Positions 41,414 to 50,397 of a stretch of DNA of 64,000 nucleotides are shown here, one piece after another. Position 1 is the stretch's first letter, and each line of letters opens with the position of its first letter. Location: contig NZ_WNWM01000002.1 in assembly GCF_009727155.1 (NCBI RefSeq), positions 5,394,001 to 5,458,000 of the forward strand. Direction: 5' to 3'. The position numbers were made by a program, and so were the translations under genes. The notes beneath the pieces were generated by a model. That model saw nothing but the letters and a program-made list of their open reading frames with translations. It did no database searches and was not told the DNA's origin. The DNA comes from Pseudoduganella dura (GTDB lineage Bacteria; Pseudomonadota; Gammaproteobacteria; Burkholderiales; Burkholderiaceae_D).

Positions 41414-43090
41414 ATGAAAGCAACCGCTCTCCCGATGTTCAAAAAAACATGGATGGCCGGTGCGTGCATGGTGGCGATGGCGATGGCGGCAGGGGTTTCG
41501 ACCCGCGCCATCGCCGGCGAGCTGCCGCGCGTCGTGTCGAAGGATGGCCGCCACGCCCTGATGGTCGACGGCGCGCCGTACCTGATCCTGGGCGCGCAGG
41601 CGCACAATTCCAGCAATTACCCGAAGGCGCTGCCGAAGGTGTGGGCCGCCGTTGCCGACGCGCAGGCCAACACGCTCGAAATCCCGATCGCGTGGGAACA
41701 GGTCGAGCCGGTCGAAGGGCGTTTCGACTTCAGCTTCGTCGACACGCTCGTGAAGGAGGCGCGCGAGAAGGACGTGCGCCTGGTGCTGCTGTGGTTCGGT
41801 ACGTGGAAGAACACCGCACCGGCCTACCTGCCGGAGTGGGTCAAGTTCGACAACAGGCGCTTCCCGCGCATGGTCGACAAGGATGGCAAGGACAGCTACA
41901 GCCATTCGCCGCACGCCACCGCCACGCTCGCCGCGGACAAGCGCGCGTTCGTGGAGCTCATGAAGCACCTGAAAGCCATCGATGGCGACAGGCAGACCGT
42001 CATCATGGTGCAGGTGCAGAACGAAGTGGGCACCTACGGCCTGGTGCGCGACCACAGCCCGGCCGCACAGAAGGCGTTCAGCGGCCCGGTACCGGCCGCA
42101 GTGCTGGCGAAGCAGAAATCACCTGTCAAAGGGAAGGCCAGCGGCACGTGGAAGGAAGTCTACGGCGACTACGCCGACCAGTACTTCCATACGTGGGCGG
42201 TGGCCAACTACATCGAGCAGATCGCCAGGGCCGGCCGCGCCGTCTACGACCTGCCGATGTTCGTCAACAACGCGCTGCGCGATCCGGTGGAGCCGCTGGC
42301 GCCATGGAAGGGCAATTTCGCCAGCGGCGGCCCGACATACGATGTTCTCGGCATCTACGAGGCGGCCGCGCCGCACATCGACGTGGCCGGGCCGGACATC
42401 TACCTGCACGAATCCGACAAGGTGGCGAAGACGCTGGAGCAGTTCCTGACGAAGGACAACCCGCTGTTCGTGCCGGAAATCGGCAATTCGGAAGACTTCG
42501 CCCGCGTGGCGTTCGCCGTGTTCGGCAAGGGCGGCATCGGCTTCGCGCCGTTCGGCCTCGACTACTTCGACTTCAGCAACTATCCGCTGGGCGCGAAGGC
42601 GACGGACAAGACGATGACGGCGCCGTTCGGCCAGGTGTACGGCGCATTCCGGCCGATGATGCGCGAATGGGCGAAATGGGGCTTCGAAGGCCGCACCCAC
42701 GGCGTGTTCGAGCACGACGACCGCAAGCCGCAGGAAATCGCGCTGAACGGATGGAAGGCCACCGTCAGCTTCCGCCAGCGCCAGTTCGGCGATTCGATGG
42801 CGAAGAACGATCCGATCGAAGGCACGGAAAAGCCGAATGGCGGCCTGGCCATCGCGCAGGTGGCGGACAATGAATTCATCGTCGTTGCGCAGAACGCGCG
42901 CATCAAGTTCGACCCGAGCGGCCGCAATGACGGCAAGCCGTCGATGTATGCGCGTGTCGAAGAAGGGCAGTACGATGGCAAGGGCAAATGGGTGATGGAA
43001 CGCGTGTGGAACGGCGACCAGACCGACTACGGTCTGAATTTCGGCGCCAAACCATTCGTACTCAAAATAAAACTCGGGACATATCAATGA
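41414..43090 (+). CDS. GH35 beta-galactosidase, xyloglucan type (DUF5597 C-terminus)
   Basis: The 558-residue protein has a signal peptide (TWMAGACMVAMAMAAGVSTRAIAG). The GH35 barrel has LILGAQAHNSSNYPKALP, NTLEIPIAWEQVEPVEG, the acid/base in VQVQNEVGTYG and the nucleophile glutamate in LFVPEIGNSEDFAR. The C-terminal part fits DUF5597. This short GH35 subtype is the one found in xyloglucan loci such as that of Cellvibrio japonicus, where it removes galactose from side chains. AAGGAA lies before the ATG, 10 bp after the receptor's stop. Its end overlaps the GH31 start. Confidence 0.9.
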   Translation: MKATALPMFKKTWMAGACMVAMAMAAGVSTRAIAGELPRVVSKDGRHALMVDGAPYLILGAQAHNSSNYPKALPKVWAAVADAQANTLEIPIAWEQVEPVEGRFDFSFVDTLVKEAREKDVRLVLLWFGTWKNTAPAYLPEWVKFDNRRFPRMVDKDGKDSYSHSPHATATLAADKRAFVELMKHLKAIDGDRQTVIMVQVQNEVGTYGLVRDHSPAAQKAFSGPVPAAVLAKQKSPVKGKASGTWKEVYGDYADQYFHTWAVANYIEQIARAGRAVYDLPMFVNNALRDPVEPLAPWKGNFASGGPTYDVLGIYEAAAPHIDVAGPDIYLHESDKVAKTLEQFLTKDNPLFVPEIGNSEDFARVAFAVFGKGGIGFAPFGLDYFDFSNYPLGAKATDKTMTAPFGQVYGAFRPMMREWAKWGFEGRTHGVFEHDDRKPQEIALNGWKATVSFRQRQFGDSMAKNDPIEGTEKPNGGLAIAQVADNEFIVVAQNARIKFDPSGRNDGKPSMYARVEEGQYDGKGKWVMERVWNGDQTDYGLNFGAKPFVLKIKLGTYQ

Positions 43091-45966
43091 TCAAGACGCA
43101 AATGAAAGCAGTCAGCCTGGCATGCCTGATGGTGGCGGCCGGCGCCCCGGCATGGGCCGGCACGTTCCAGCAAACCGCCACCGGCGTGACGATCGCACCC
43201 GACAACGGCGCGGCGAAGGAAATCCGGCTCGAAGTCATGGCCGACAATATCGTCCACGTGGTGAAAGTGGACCAGGCCGGCAAGCAATTGACGCCGTCGC
43301 TGATGACGATCGCCAAGCCGTGCGCGTGCACGTTCGACGTGAAGAAGAGCGGCGACAGCGTTTCGCTCACGACGAAGAAGATCGTGGCCACCGTATCGCT
43401 GAAGGATGGCCGCGTGCAGTTCGCCGACAAGGGCGGCGCCGTGTTCCTGAAGCAGGATGCGGAAGACCTGAAACCGGTCACGGTCGGCGGCAAGCCATAC
43501 CTGGCCGTGAAGCAGGGCTTCAACTTCGGCACGAAGGATGCGTTCTACGGCACCGGCCAGCACCAGAACAACCAGATGAACCTGAACGGCGAAGACGTCG
43601 ATCTCCTGCAGCACAACATGGATATCGCGATTCCGCTGGTCGTCTCGGACAAGAACTACGGCATCCTGTGGGACAACAACGGCATCACCCGCTTCGGCGA
43701 TGCGCGTCCCTACGGCCCGATCGGCCGCGACCTGAAGCTGACGGATGCGGCCGGCAAGGAAGGCGCGCTGACCGCCCGCTACTACATCGGCGGCAAGCTG
43801 GCGCTCGAGCGCCGCGAAGACAACATCAATTACCAGTACCTGAAGGACGTGGCCGAATTCTGGCCGAAGGAACTCAAGCCGCTGAAGGAACTGAAGGACG
43901 TCAAGGTCGTCTGGGAGGGCAAGCTGGCCAGCGACAAGCCGGGCATGCACAAGATGAAGCTTTACTCGTCCGACTACGCCACGCTGACGGTCGACGGCAA
44001 GCAGGTGATGGACGTGTGGCGCCAGGGCTGGAACCCGTGGTACCACAACTTCGAAGTGAACTTCGCGGCGAACAAGCCGGTGGACTTCAAGCTGGAATGG
44101 AAGCCGGAAGGCGGCATGGTCTACGTGGCGCACAACAACCCGCTGCCCAAGCCCGAGCGCCATTCGCTGCAGTTCTCGTCGGAGATCGCCGAAGGCCTGA
44201 ACTACTACGTGGTGCGCGGCACCAGCATCGACAACGTGATCGGCGGCTACCGCGTGCTGACCGGTGCGCAGCCGCTGATGCCGAAGTGGGCCTATGGCTT
44301 CTGGCAATCGCGCCAGCGCTACGAAACGCAGGACCAGCTGCTCGACACCGTGAAGACCTACCGCCAGAACGGCTGGCCGCTGGACAACATCGTGCAGGAC
44401 TGGTTCTACTGGCCGGAAAACGGCTGGGGTTCGCACGACTGGGATCCGAAGCGCTTCCCGAACCCGAAGGGCATGGTCGACGAGGTTCATAAGATGAACG
44501 CGCGCATCATGCTGTCGGTATGGGGCAAGTTCTACGAGAACACCGACAACTACCGGGAACTGAAGGCCAAGGGCCACATGTGGACCAAGAACGTCGAGGA
44601 TGGCGCGCTGGACTGGGTCGGCCCCGGCTACAAGAACAGCCACTATTCGCCGTACGCGCAGGAAGCGCGCGACATCTACTACCGCCAGATGAAGACCAAG
44701 CTGGTGGACCTGGGCTTCGACGCGTGGTGGCTCGACAATACCGAGCCGGACGTGCTGTCGAACACGCGCCTGGAAGACTTCAAGAAGCTGATCGGCCCGA
44801 CCGTCTACGGCCCCGGCGAAATCACGTTCAACTCGTACAGCCTGGTGCAGACGCAGGCGCTGTATGACGGGCTGAAGCGCGACCAGCCGAACAAGCGGCA
44901 GTTCATCCTGTCGCGTTCCGGCTTTGCCGGCGCGCAGCGCAACTACGTGGCCACCTGGAGCGGCGACACGGTGGGCCGCTGGAACAACCTGTACGACCAG
45001 ATCTCGGCCGGCGTGAGCTCGTCGATGTCCGGCATGCCGAACTGGACGCACGACATCGGCGGCTATGCGCAGGAAACCCGCTTCCAGAGCGGCGAGCTGG
45101 GTTCGGCGCAGGAAAACCGCGGCATCGGCGGGGTGGAAATCAAGCCGGAGGACCTGAAGGAATGGCGCGAGCTGAACCTGCGCTGGTGGCAGTTCGGCGC
45201 GTTCACGCCGCTGTTCCGCTCGCACGGCGAGGTGGTCAAGCGCGAGATCCAGAACATCGCGCCGGAAGGCTCGCCGATGCGCGACTCGATGGTGTGGTAC
45301 CTGAAGCTGCGTTACCGCCTGATGCCGTACATCTACGCGACCGCGTCGAGCACGTATTTCAACGAAGGCTCGATCATGCGCGGCCTGGTGATGGACTTCC
45401 CGGCCGACGCGGGCTCGAAGGACGTGAAGGATGAATTCCTGTTCGGCCATGCGTTCCTGGTCGCGCCGGTGTCCGAGTACGGCGCCCGCGAGCGCAAGGT
45501 GTACCTGCCGAAGGGCGCGCAGTGGTACGACTACCATACCGGCGAGCGCCTGCAGGGCGGCCGCACGGTGACCGCGCAGGCGCCGGAAACGCGCATGCCG
45601 CTGTTCGTGAAGGCCGGCTCGATCGTGCCGATGGGCCCGGTCACGCAATACGTGGACGAGAAGCCGGATGCGCCGGTCACGCTGAAGGTGTACACCGGGG
45701 CGGACGGCCAGTTCAGCTTCTACGAGGACGATGGGGTGAGCGAGGATTACCAGCGCGGCAAGTACTCGCGCATTCCGCTGTCGTGGAACGAGAAGAGCGG
45801 CACGCTGACGATCGGCCAGCGCGGCGGCGACGGCTACCAGGGCATGATCGCCAGGCGCACCTTCCGCGTGCACTTCGTGAAGCCGGGCGTCTCCAGCGCG
45901 GATTCGTTCGACGCCTCCGACAAGGAAATCGTGTATGAAGGCAAACCAGTGACGGTGAAACTGTAA
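43087..45966 (+). CDS. GH31 alpha-xylosidase with PA14 insert
   Basis: The 959-residue protein has a signal peptide (AVSLACLMVAAGAPAWA). An N-terminal beta-sandwich is followed by a PA14-like insert at residues about 285-370 (VWEGKLASDKPGMHKMKLYS, DYATLTVDGKQVMDVW). The barrel has the nucleophile aspartate in WWLDNTEPD, the acid/base in WSGDTVGRWNN, and SGMPNWTHDIGGY. The PA14 insert is a feature of xyloglucan-active alpha-xylosidases. It removes unsubstituted xylose from the non-reducing end of oligosaccharides. The ATG overlaps the GH35 stop by 4 bases, and its own stop overlaps the GH3 start. Confidence 0.93.
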   Translation: MIKTQMKAVSLACLMVAAGAPAWAGTFQQTATGVTIAPDNGAAKEIRLEVMADNIVHVVKVDQAGKQLTPSLMTIAKPCACTFDVKKSGDSVSLTTKKIVATVSLKDGRVQFADKGGAVFLKQDAEDLKPVTVGGKPYLAVKQGFNFGTKDAFYGTGQHQNNQMNLNGEDVDLLQHNMDIAIPLVVSDKNYGILWDNNGITRFGDARPYGPIGRDLKLTDAAGKEGALTARYYIGGKLALERREDNINYQYLKDVAEFWPKELKPLKELKDVKVVWEGKLASDKPGMHKMKLYSSDYATLTVDGKQVMDVWRQGWNPWYHNFEVNFAANKPVDFKLEWKPEGGMVYVAHNNPLPKPERHSLQFSSEIAEGLNYYVVRGTSIDNVIGGYRVLTGAQPLMPKWAYGFWQSRQRYETQDQLLDTVKTYRQNGWPLDNIVQDWFYWPENGWGSHDWDPKRFPNPKGMVDEVHKMNARIMLSVWGKFYENTDNYRELKAKGHMWTKNVEDGALDWVGPGYKNSHYSPYAQEARDIYYRQMKTKLVDLGFDAWWLDNTEPDVLSNTRLEDFKKLIGPTVYGPGEITFNSYSLVQTQALYDGLKRDQPNKRQFILSRSGFAGAQRNYVATWSGDTVGRWNNLYDQISAGVSSSMSGMPNWTHDIGGYAQETRFQSGELGSAQENRGIGGVEIKPEDLKEWRELNLRWWQFGAFTPLFRSHGEVVKREIQNIAPEGSPMRDSMVWYLKLRYRLMPYIYATASSTYFNEGSIMRGLVMDFPADAGSKDVKDEFLFGHAFLVAPVSEYGARERKVYLPKGAQWYDYHTGERLQGGRTVTAQAPETRMPLFVKAGSIVPMGPVTQYVDEKPDAPVTLKVYTGADGQFSFYEDDGVSEDYQRGKYSRIPLSWNEKSGTLTIGQRGGDGYQGMIARRTFRVHFVKPGVSSADSFDASDKEIVYEGKPVTVKL

Positions 45967-48146
45967 TGGCGGTGATGAAGAAAGTACTGGCTGTCGCCCT
46001 GGCGGCGGCCTTTGCCGGCGCGCATGCCGCGCCAGGTGTGGCCGATGCCGACAAGCGCGCGCAGGACACCGTGGCGCAGATGACGCAGGCGGAAAAGCTG
46101 CTGCTGGTGTTCGGCTACTTCGGCGCCGAATTCGCCGGCGTCAAGCCGCCGAAGGACGCGATTCCGTACACGGCCGGGTACGTGCCGGGCATCCCGCGGC
46201 TGAACATCCCGCCGCAGTGGCAGACCGATGCCGGCCTGGGCGTGGCCACGCAGCCGTCGCCGGCGCCGCGCGAACGCACGGCGCTGCCTTCAGGGATGGC
46301 CACCGCGTCGAGCTGGAACACGAAGCTGGCGTACGAGGCGGGCGCGATGATCGGCCGCGAGGCGCGGCTGTCCGGCCACAACGTGATCCTGGGCGGCGCC
46401 GTGAACCTGATGCGCGATCCGCGCAATGGCCGCAACTTCGAGTACGCGGGCGAGGATCCGCTGCTGGCCGGCGTGATCACCGGCGAGCAGATCCGCGGCA
46501 ACCAGTCGAACGACATCGTCGGCACGATCAAGCACTTCGCGTTCAACGACCAGGAAACCAACCGCAACACGATCGACGTGAAGATCGACGAGCAGGCCGG
46601 GCAGATGTCCGACCTGCTGGCCATGCACATCGCGATCGAGCGGGGCGATCCGGGGTCGGTGATGTGCTCGTACAACCTGGTCAACGGCGTGTACGCGTGC
46701 GAGAGCGACTGGCTGCTCAACCAGGTGCTGAAGAAGGACTGGGGCTATAAAGGCTTCGTGATGTCCGACTGGGGCGCCACGCACTCGACCACGCAGGCCG
46801 CCAACGGCGGTCTCGACCAGCAGTCCGGCTGGCCGTTCGACAAGTCGATGTACTTCGGCCCCGCGCTGAAGGAAGCGGTCGACAACGGCCACGTGCCGAA
46901 AGAGCGGCTGGACGACATGGCGCGCCGCATCCTGCGCGCGATGTATGCCAACAACCTGATGGATGCGCCGCAGCCGAAGGTCGAGCCGGAAAGGATCGAC
47001 TTCGCGGCGCATGCGAAGGTGACGCGGCAGGTGGCGGAAGAGGGCAGCGTGCTGCTGAAGAACGCCGGCGACCTGCTGCCGCTGGCTGCCGATGTGAAGT
47101 CGATCGTCATCATCGGCGGGCATGCCGACAAGGCCGTGATCTCCGGCGGCGGCGCGGCGCAGGTGCATCCGCATGGCGGCAGCGCCGTCAAGGGCGAAGG
47201 GCCGAAGGGCTTCCCGGGGCCGATCATCTGGCTGCCGTCGTCGCCGATGAAGGCGCTTGCTTCCCGCACGAAGGCGCGCGTGACCTATGTCGACGGCAAG
47301 GATGCCGCCGCCGCCGCGAAGGCCGCTGCGTCGGCCGACGTGGCGATCGTGTTCGCCACGCAGTGGGCCGCCGAGAGCCTCGATGCGCCGTCGATGGCGC
47401 TGCCGGACAACCAGGATGCGCTGATCGCCGCCGTTGCCGGTGCCAACAAGCGCACCGTCGTCGTGCTGGAGACGGGCAACCCCGTCACGATGCCGTGGCT
47501 GAATGACGTGGGCGCCGTACTGGCCGCGTGGTTCCCGGGATCGGCGGGCGGCGAGGCGATCGCGCGGCTGCTGACCGGCGAGGTCAATCCATCGGGCCGC
47601 CTGGCCTTCACGTTCCCCGCCTCGGAAGCCCAGCTGCCGCGGCCGAAGATCGATGGCGACCCGACCAGCCGCGACGGCCGCTTCACCACCAACTACAACA
47701 TCGAAGGCGCCGCCGTCGGCTACAAGTGGTTCGAGAAGACCGGCAAGAAACCGCTGTTCGCGTTCGGCCACGGCCTGTCGTACACCACGTACGAGTACCG
47801 CGACCTGAAGGCGCGCAACGATGGCGGCAAGGTGGTGCTGTCGTTCACCGTCGCCAACACCGGCAAGCGCGCCGGGCAGGCGGTGGCGCAGGTGTATGCC
47901 GGCCCCGCTGCGGCTTCCGCCAGGGCCGCCGGCTGGGAAGCTCCGCGCCGCCTGGCCGCGTGGGACAAGGTGGCCCTGCAGCCCGGCGAAAGCCGCGCCG
48001 TCAACGTGACCGTCGACCCGCGCATCCTGTCCGTGTGGAACCCGAAAACCCGCAAGTGGCAGCGCACCGCCGGCAACGTCGAGTTCACCCTCGGCGGCGC
48101 CTCCGACGCCATCACCGCGCGCACCACGCTGGCCTTGCCGAAGTAA
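45966..48146 (+). CDS. GH3 beta-glucosidase
   Basis: The 726-residue protein (or 723, if the ATG at 45975 is used) has a signal peptide (VLAVALAAAFAGAHA). GH3 features in order are LGGAVNLMRDPRNGRNFEYAGEDP (written here as separate blocks LGGAVNLMRDPRNGR and NFEYAGEDP), the KHF motif in GTIKHFAFNDQE, the nucleophile aspartate in GFVMSDWGAT, the C-terminal sandwich with VLLKNAGDLLPL, and a fibronectin-III-like end (LSFTVANTGKRAG). It would hydrolyse the glucan backbone left after side-chain removal. Its ATG overlaps the GH31 stop codon. It ends the six-gene operon and is followed by a palindromic repeat cluster that can terminate transcription. Confidence 0.93.
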   Translation: MAVMKKVLAVALAAAFAGAHAAPGVADADKRAQDTVAQMTQAEKLLLVFGYFGAEFAGVKPPKDAIPYTAGYVPGIPRLNIPPQWQTDAGLGVATQPSPAPRERTALPSGMATASSWNTKLAYEAGAMIGREARLSGHNVILGGAVNLMRDPRNGRNFEYAGEDPLLAGVITGEQIRGNQSNDIVGTIKHFAFNDQETNRNTIDVKIDEQAGQMSDLLAMHIAIERGDPGSVMCSYNLVNGVYACESDWLLNQVLKKDWGYKGFVMSDWGATHSTTQAANGGLDQQSGWPFDKSMYFGPALKEAVDNGHVPKERLDDMARRILRAMYANNLMDAPQPKVEPERIDFAAHAKVTRQVAEEGSVLLKNAGDLLPLAADVKSIVIIGGHADKAVISGGGAAQVHPHGGSAVKGEGPKGFPGPIIWLPSSPMKALASRTKARVTYVDGKDAAAAAKAAASADVAIVFATQWAAESLDAPSMALPDNQDALIAAVAGANKRTVVVLETGNPVTMPWLNDVGAVLAAWFPGSAGGEAIARLLTGEVNPSGRLAFTFPASEAQLPRPKIDGDPTSRDGRFTTNYNIEGAAVGYKWFEKTGKKPLFAFGHGLSYTTYEYRDLKARNDGGKVVLSFTVANTGKRAGQAVAQVYAGPAAASARAAGWEAPRRLAAWDKVALQPGESRAVNVTVDPRILSVWNPKTRKWQRTAGNVEFTLGGASDAITARTTLALPK

Positions 48147-48149
48147 AAT

Positions 48150-48347
48150 CTTTCTCAAAACCGGGGCGGTACGGCGATCCGGCAGACCCCGGTTTCAGGA
48201 AATTAGTTGCCAAAAACCGGGGTCTGACCCCGGTTTTTGGCAATTTTGTTAACTGCGCTGTATTTGCCATGCGCTGATATTTATAGATTTTTCCAATAAC
48301 CGGGGTCTGCCAGATCGCTGCGCCGCCCCGGTTTCGAGAAACTAACT
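48150..48347. repeat. Nested inverted GGGGTC-type repeat element
   Basis: Two outer arms (about 48155-48200 and 48298-48345) are inverted imperfect copies of each other, sharing ACCGGGGCGG, GCGATC and GGCAGACCCCGGTT. Between them lies a perfect 13-bp-arm palindrome at 48212-48238 centred on GGGGTCTGACCCC with flanking A and T runs. That palindrome also resembles a bidirectional terminator. The family is the same as at 29892-30000. Confidence 0.8.
48212..48238. terminator. Bidirectional terminator-like palindrome
   Basis: Five A residues, then ACCGGGGTC-T-GACCCCGGT, then five T residues make a perfect GC-rich hairpin with a U tract in both directions. It lies 66 bp after the GH3 stop. Confidence 0.6.
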
Positions 48348-48356
48348 GGGGGAGAC

Positions 48357-49112
48357 ATGAAGCTTGCTGCAGCAGTGCTGGTTGCAATGGGTTCTGTAGC
48401 GTCCGCGCCGGTGCTGGCGGCGCAGTTCGATGTGCTGGTGTTCTCGCGCACGGCGGGGTGGCACCACGAGTCGATCCACGAGGGCGTGGCGGCGGTGCGC
48501 GAGCTGGGGCGCCTGCACGATTTCAATGTGTTCTGGACCGAGGATGCAAAGCGCGTCTTCAACGACCGGGAGCTGGCGAAATACAAGGCCGTCGTCTTCC
48601 TGTCCACGACCGGCGACGTGCTGGACGACGAACAGCAGCGCGCGTTCGAGCGCTACGTCCGCGCCGGCGGCGGCTACGTGGGCGTGCACGCGGCGGCCGA
48701 TACCGAGCATGGCTGGCCGTGGTACCGCCGGCTGGTCGGCCACATGTTCGTCACCCATCCGGCCGTGCAGTCGGCGGTGCTGAAGGTGGAGGATGCCAAC
48801 TTTCCCGGCATGGAGCGCTTCGCGCCCCGCGCGCTGGTGACAGAGGAATGGTACGAGTACGGCACAGCGGAATCGAAAGGCCTGCGCTACCTGTTGTCCG
48901 TCGACGAATCGACATACCGCCCGGAGACGGCAAAGGGAAATGGCATGGGCGCGTTCCACCCGGTCAGCTGGTACCAGCAATTCGACGGCGGCCGCGCGTT
49001 CTACACGGCGCTCGGCCACCTGCCGGCCACGTACGGCGACCCCGTGTTCCGCCACCACCTGTATGGCGGCATCTACTGGGCCGCCACCGGTGCCGGCTTC
49101 AGGGCCCGCTAG
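48357..49112 (+). CDS. Secreted ThuA-like domain protein
   Basis: The 251-residue protein has a signal peptide (AAAVLVAMGSVASAPVLAA). The ThuA fold motifs follow: VLVFSRTAGWHHESI, VVFLSTTGDVLDDEQQRAFERY split over the first strand-helix, YVGVHAAADTEHGWPWY and a C-terminal RAFYTALGHLPATYGDP. ThuA-like proteins are glutamine-amidotransferase-like and linked to sugar (trehalose or disaccharide) use, but their reaction is uncertain. GGGGGAG lies before the ATG. It is separated from the xyloglucan operon by the repeat element, so co-regulation is doubtful. Confidence 0.88.
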   Translation: MKLAAAVLVAMGSVASAPVLAAQFDVLVFSRTAGWHHESIHEGVAAVRELGRLHDFNVFWTEDAKRVFNDRELAKYKAVVFLSTTGDVLDDEQQRAFERYVRAGGGYVGVHAAADTEHGWPWYRRLVGHMFVTHPAVQSAVLKVEDANFPGMERFAPRALVTEEWYEYGTAESKGLRYLLSVDESTYRPETAKGNGMGAFHPVSWYQQFDGGRAFYTALGHLPATYGDPVFRHHLYGGIYWAATGAGFRAR

Positions 49113-49146
49113 GCAGCAACCGGCGGCAAGAGGCGGACCACCGCGG

Positions 49147-50235
49147 CTAGCCCCACACCTGGTACGCCATCCCGTCCTGCATCACCCCGATCAGCTGGTC
49201 GTAGTTCTCCTGGCTTTCGCTGAAGCCGGTCAGCACACCGGCGAGGGTATCCTGGCCGGTATTGAGCACATTGAGCCACCACGACAGGCCTTCGGCATCG
49301 GGCGCACGGTGCAGCACGTGTTCGTAGAGGCCGGCCAGCACGGTCGCGTTGTCCGGGTTGTTGCCATAGAGGTTGCGGAATTCGGGGGACGTGACGAAGC
49401 CTTCCGCCACGTTGCGCAGGGTCGTGCCGGCATCGAGATGGGCGATCCAGAAGCCCAGCCCTTCCTCGTCGGGAGCGCGGTCGAACGCCGCCTGGTACAG
49501 CCGGTAGGCTTCGCCGGCGGTGCCGTCCACGTCGAACGCCAGCGCCACGTCGGCGAAGTCGAGCCGCTCCACGTTCACCAGCGTGTCGTTGCCATCCAGC
49601 CCGACGGTGTCGGTGACGAACAGGCGGTGGCCCGAGACGATCACGTCGTAGTCCGACAGGATGCCTTCGTACCACGCGGTATCGGTGCCGCTGCCGCCGT
49701 CGAGCAGGTCGTTGCCGCCGGCGCCTTCGAGCAGGTCCCAGCCGCCGTTACCGTACAGGGCGTCGTTGGTGGCGGTGCCGGTGATGTCGTCGTCGTTCGG
49801 CGTGCCCTGGCCCAGCTGCACGGGCACCGTGTCCAGCTCTTCCAGGATCGCCAGTTCCACGTGGCCGTTCGGCGCCGCGGCCTGGCTCCACGACGCGTCG
49901 ACGTAATAGGTGCCCGAATACGGCGCGACGAAGCTCAGGCCGTCCTCGCCGACGGGGCCGAAGCCGTCGTCCTGGGCGATCGGATAGCCTTCGGCGTCGT
50001 ACACGACCAGGTGGCGCGGATCGAACCAGCTGTCGGAGGTGACGGTGTACAGCGCGCCTTCGACGGCGGTGAAGCTGAACACGGGAAAGCGGCCCGCATT
50101 CGGGTCGAAGCTGGAGAACAATGCCTGGTTGTCATAGCCGTCATCGGCCAGGCGCGGCCCGAACGTGAGATGCGCGGCGTCTTCCATGTCCGCCACGCCG
50201 AGCAGCGGAAGATAGGGAATCGAATCGTAGGCCAC
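49147..50235 (-). CDS. DUF4214 protein with RTX-like repeat, predicted type I secreted
   Basis: The 362-residue protein lacks a Sec signal, which fits type I secretion. It has an N-terminal pre-peptidase-like beta domain (FPVFSFTAVEGALYTVTSDS, FVAPYSGTYYVDASW). One or two RTX nonapeptide-like units follow (GNGGWDLLEGAGGNDLLDGG) and a C-terminal DUF4214 domain in two repeats (AYRLYQAAFDRAPDEEGLGF, LYEHVLHRAPDAEGLSWWL). DUF4214 is common in large secreted or S-layer-associated proteins of these bacteria. The start is a GTG with AAGGAG 7 bases upstream. Four tandem 10-bp repeats lie just upstream. No catalytic domain is visible. Confidence 0.8.
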   Translation of the reverse strand: MAYDSIPYLPLLGVADMEDAAHLTFGPRLADDGYDNQALFSSFDPNAGRFPVFSFTAVEGALYTVTSDSWFDPRHLVVYDAEGYPIAQDDGFGPVGEDGLSFVAPYSGTYYVDASWSQAAAPNGHVELAILEELDTVPVQLGQGTPNDDDITGTATNDALYGNGGWDLLEGAGGNDLLDGGSGTDTAWYEGILSDYDVIVSGHRLFVTDTVGLDGNDTLVNVERLDFADVALAFDVDGTAGEAYRLYQAAFDRAPDEEGLGFWIAHLDAGTTLRNVAEGFVTSPEFRNLYGNNPDNATVLAGLYEHVLHRAPDAEGLSWWLNVLNTGQDTLAGVLTGFSESQENYDQLIGVMQDGMAYQVWG

Positions 50236-50252
50236 TGTCGTGCTCCTTGTGT

Positions 50253-50292
50253 TTAGTCCGCATTAGTCCGCATTAGTCCGCATTGGTCCGCA
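50253..50292. repeat. Four tandem 10-bp repeats (TTAGTCCGCA)
   Basis: Three perfect units TTAGTCCGCA and one with a single change (TTGGTCCGCA) lie 18 bp upstream of the GTG start of the DUF4214 gene. Copy-number change here would alter promoter or leader spacing. Confidence 0.85.
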
Positions 50293-50397
50293 TCGGCGGT
50301 GCCCTGCCTATCCGGATAGCATAATCCCGCCGTGCGCGGGGCGGGCGGCGGGATTACACTTTGTTGCAAAGAACCCAAGTGATCGGGCTGGCGCGGG

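Noticed and set aside
38365..41616. Minus-strand frame of about 1083 codons opposite the xyloglucan TBDR
   Set aside because: Antisense shadow; the plus strand has signal peptide, plug and barrel motifs.
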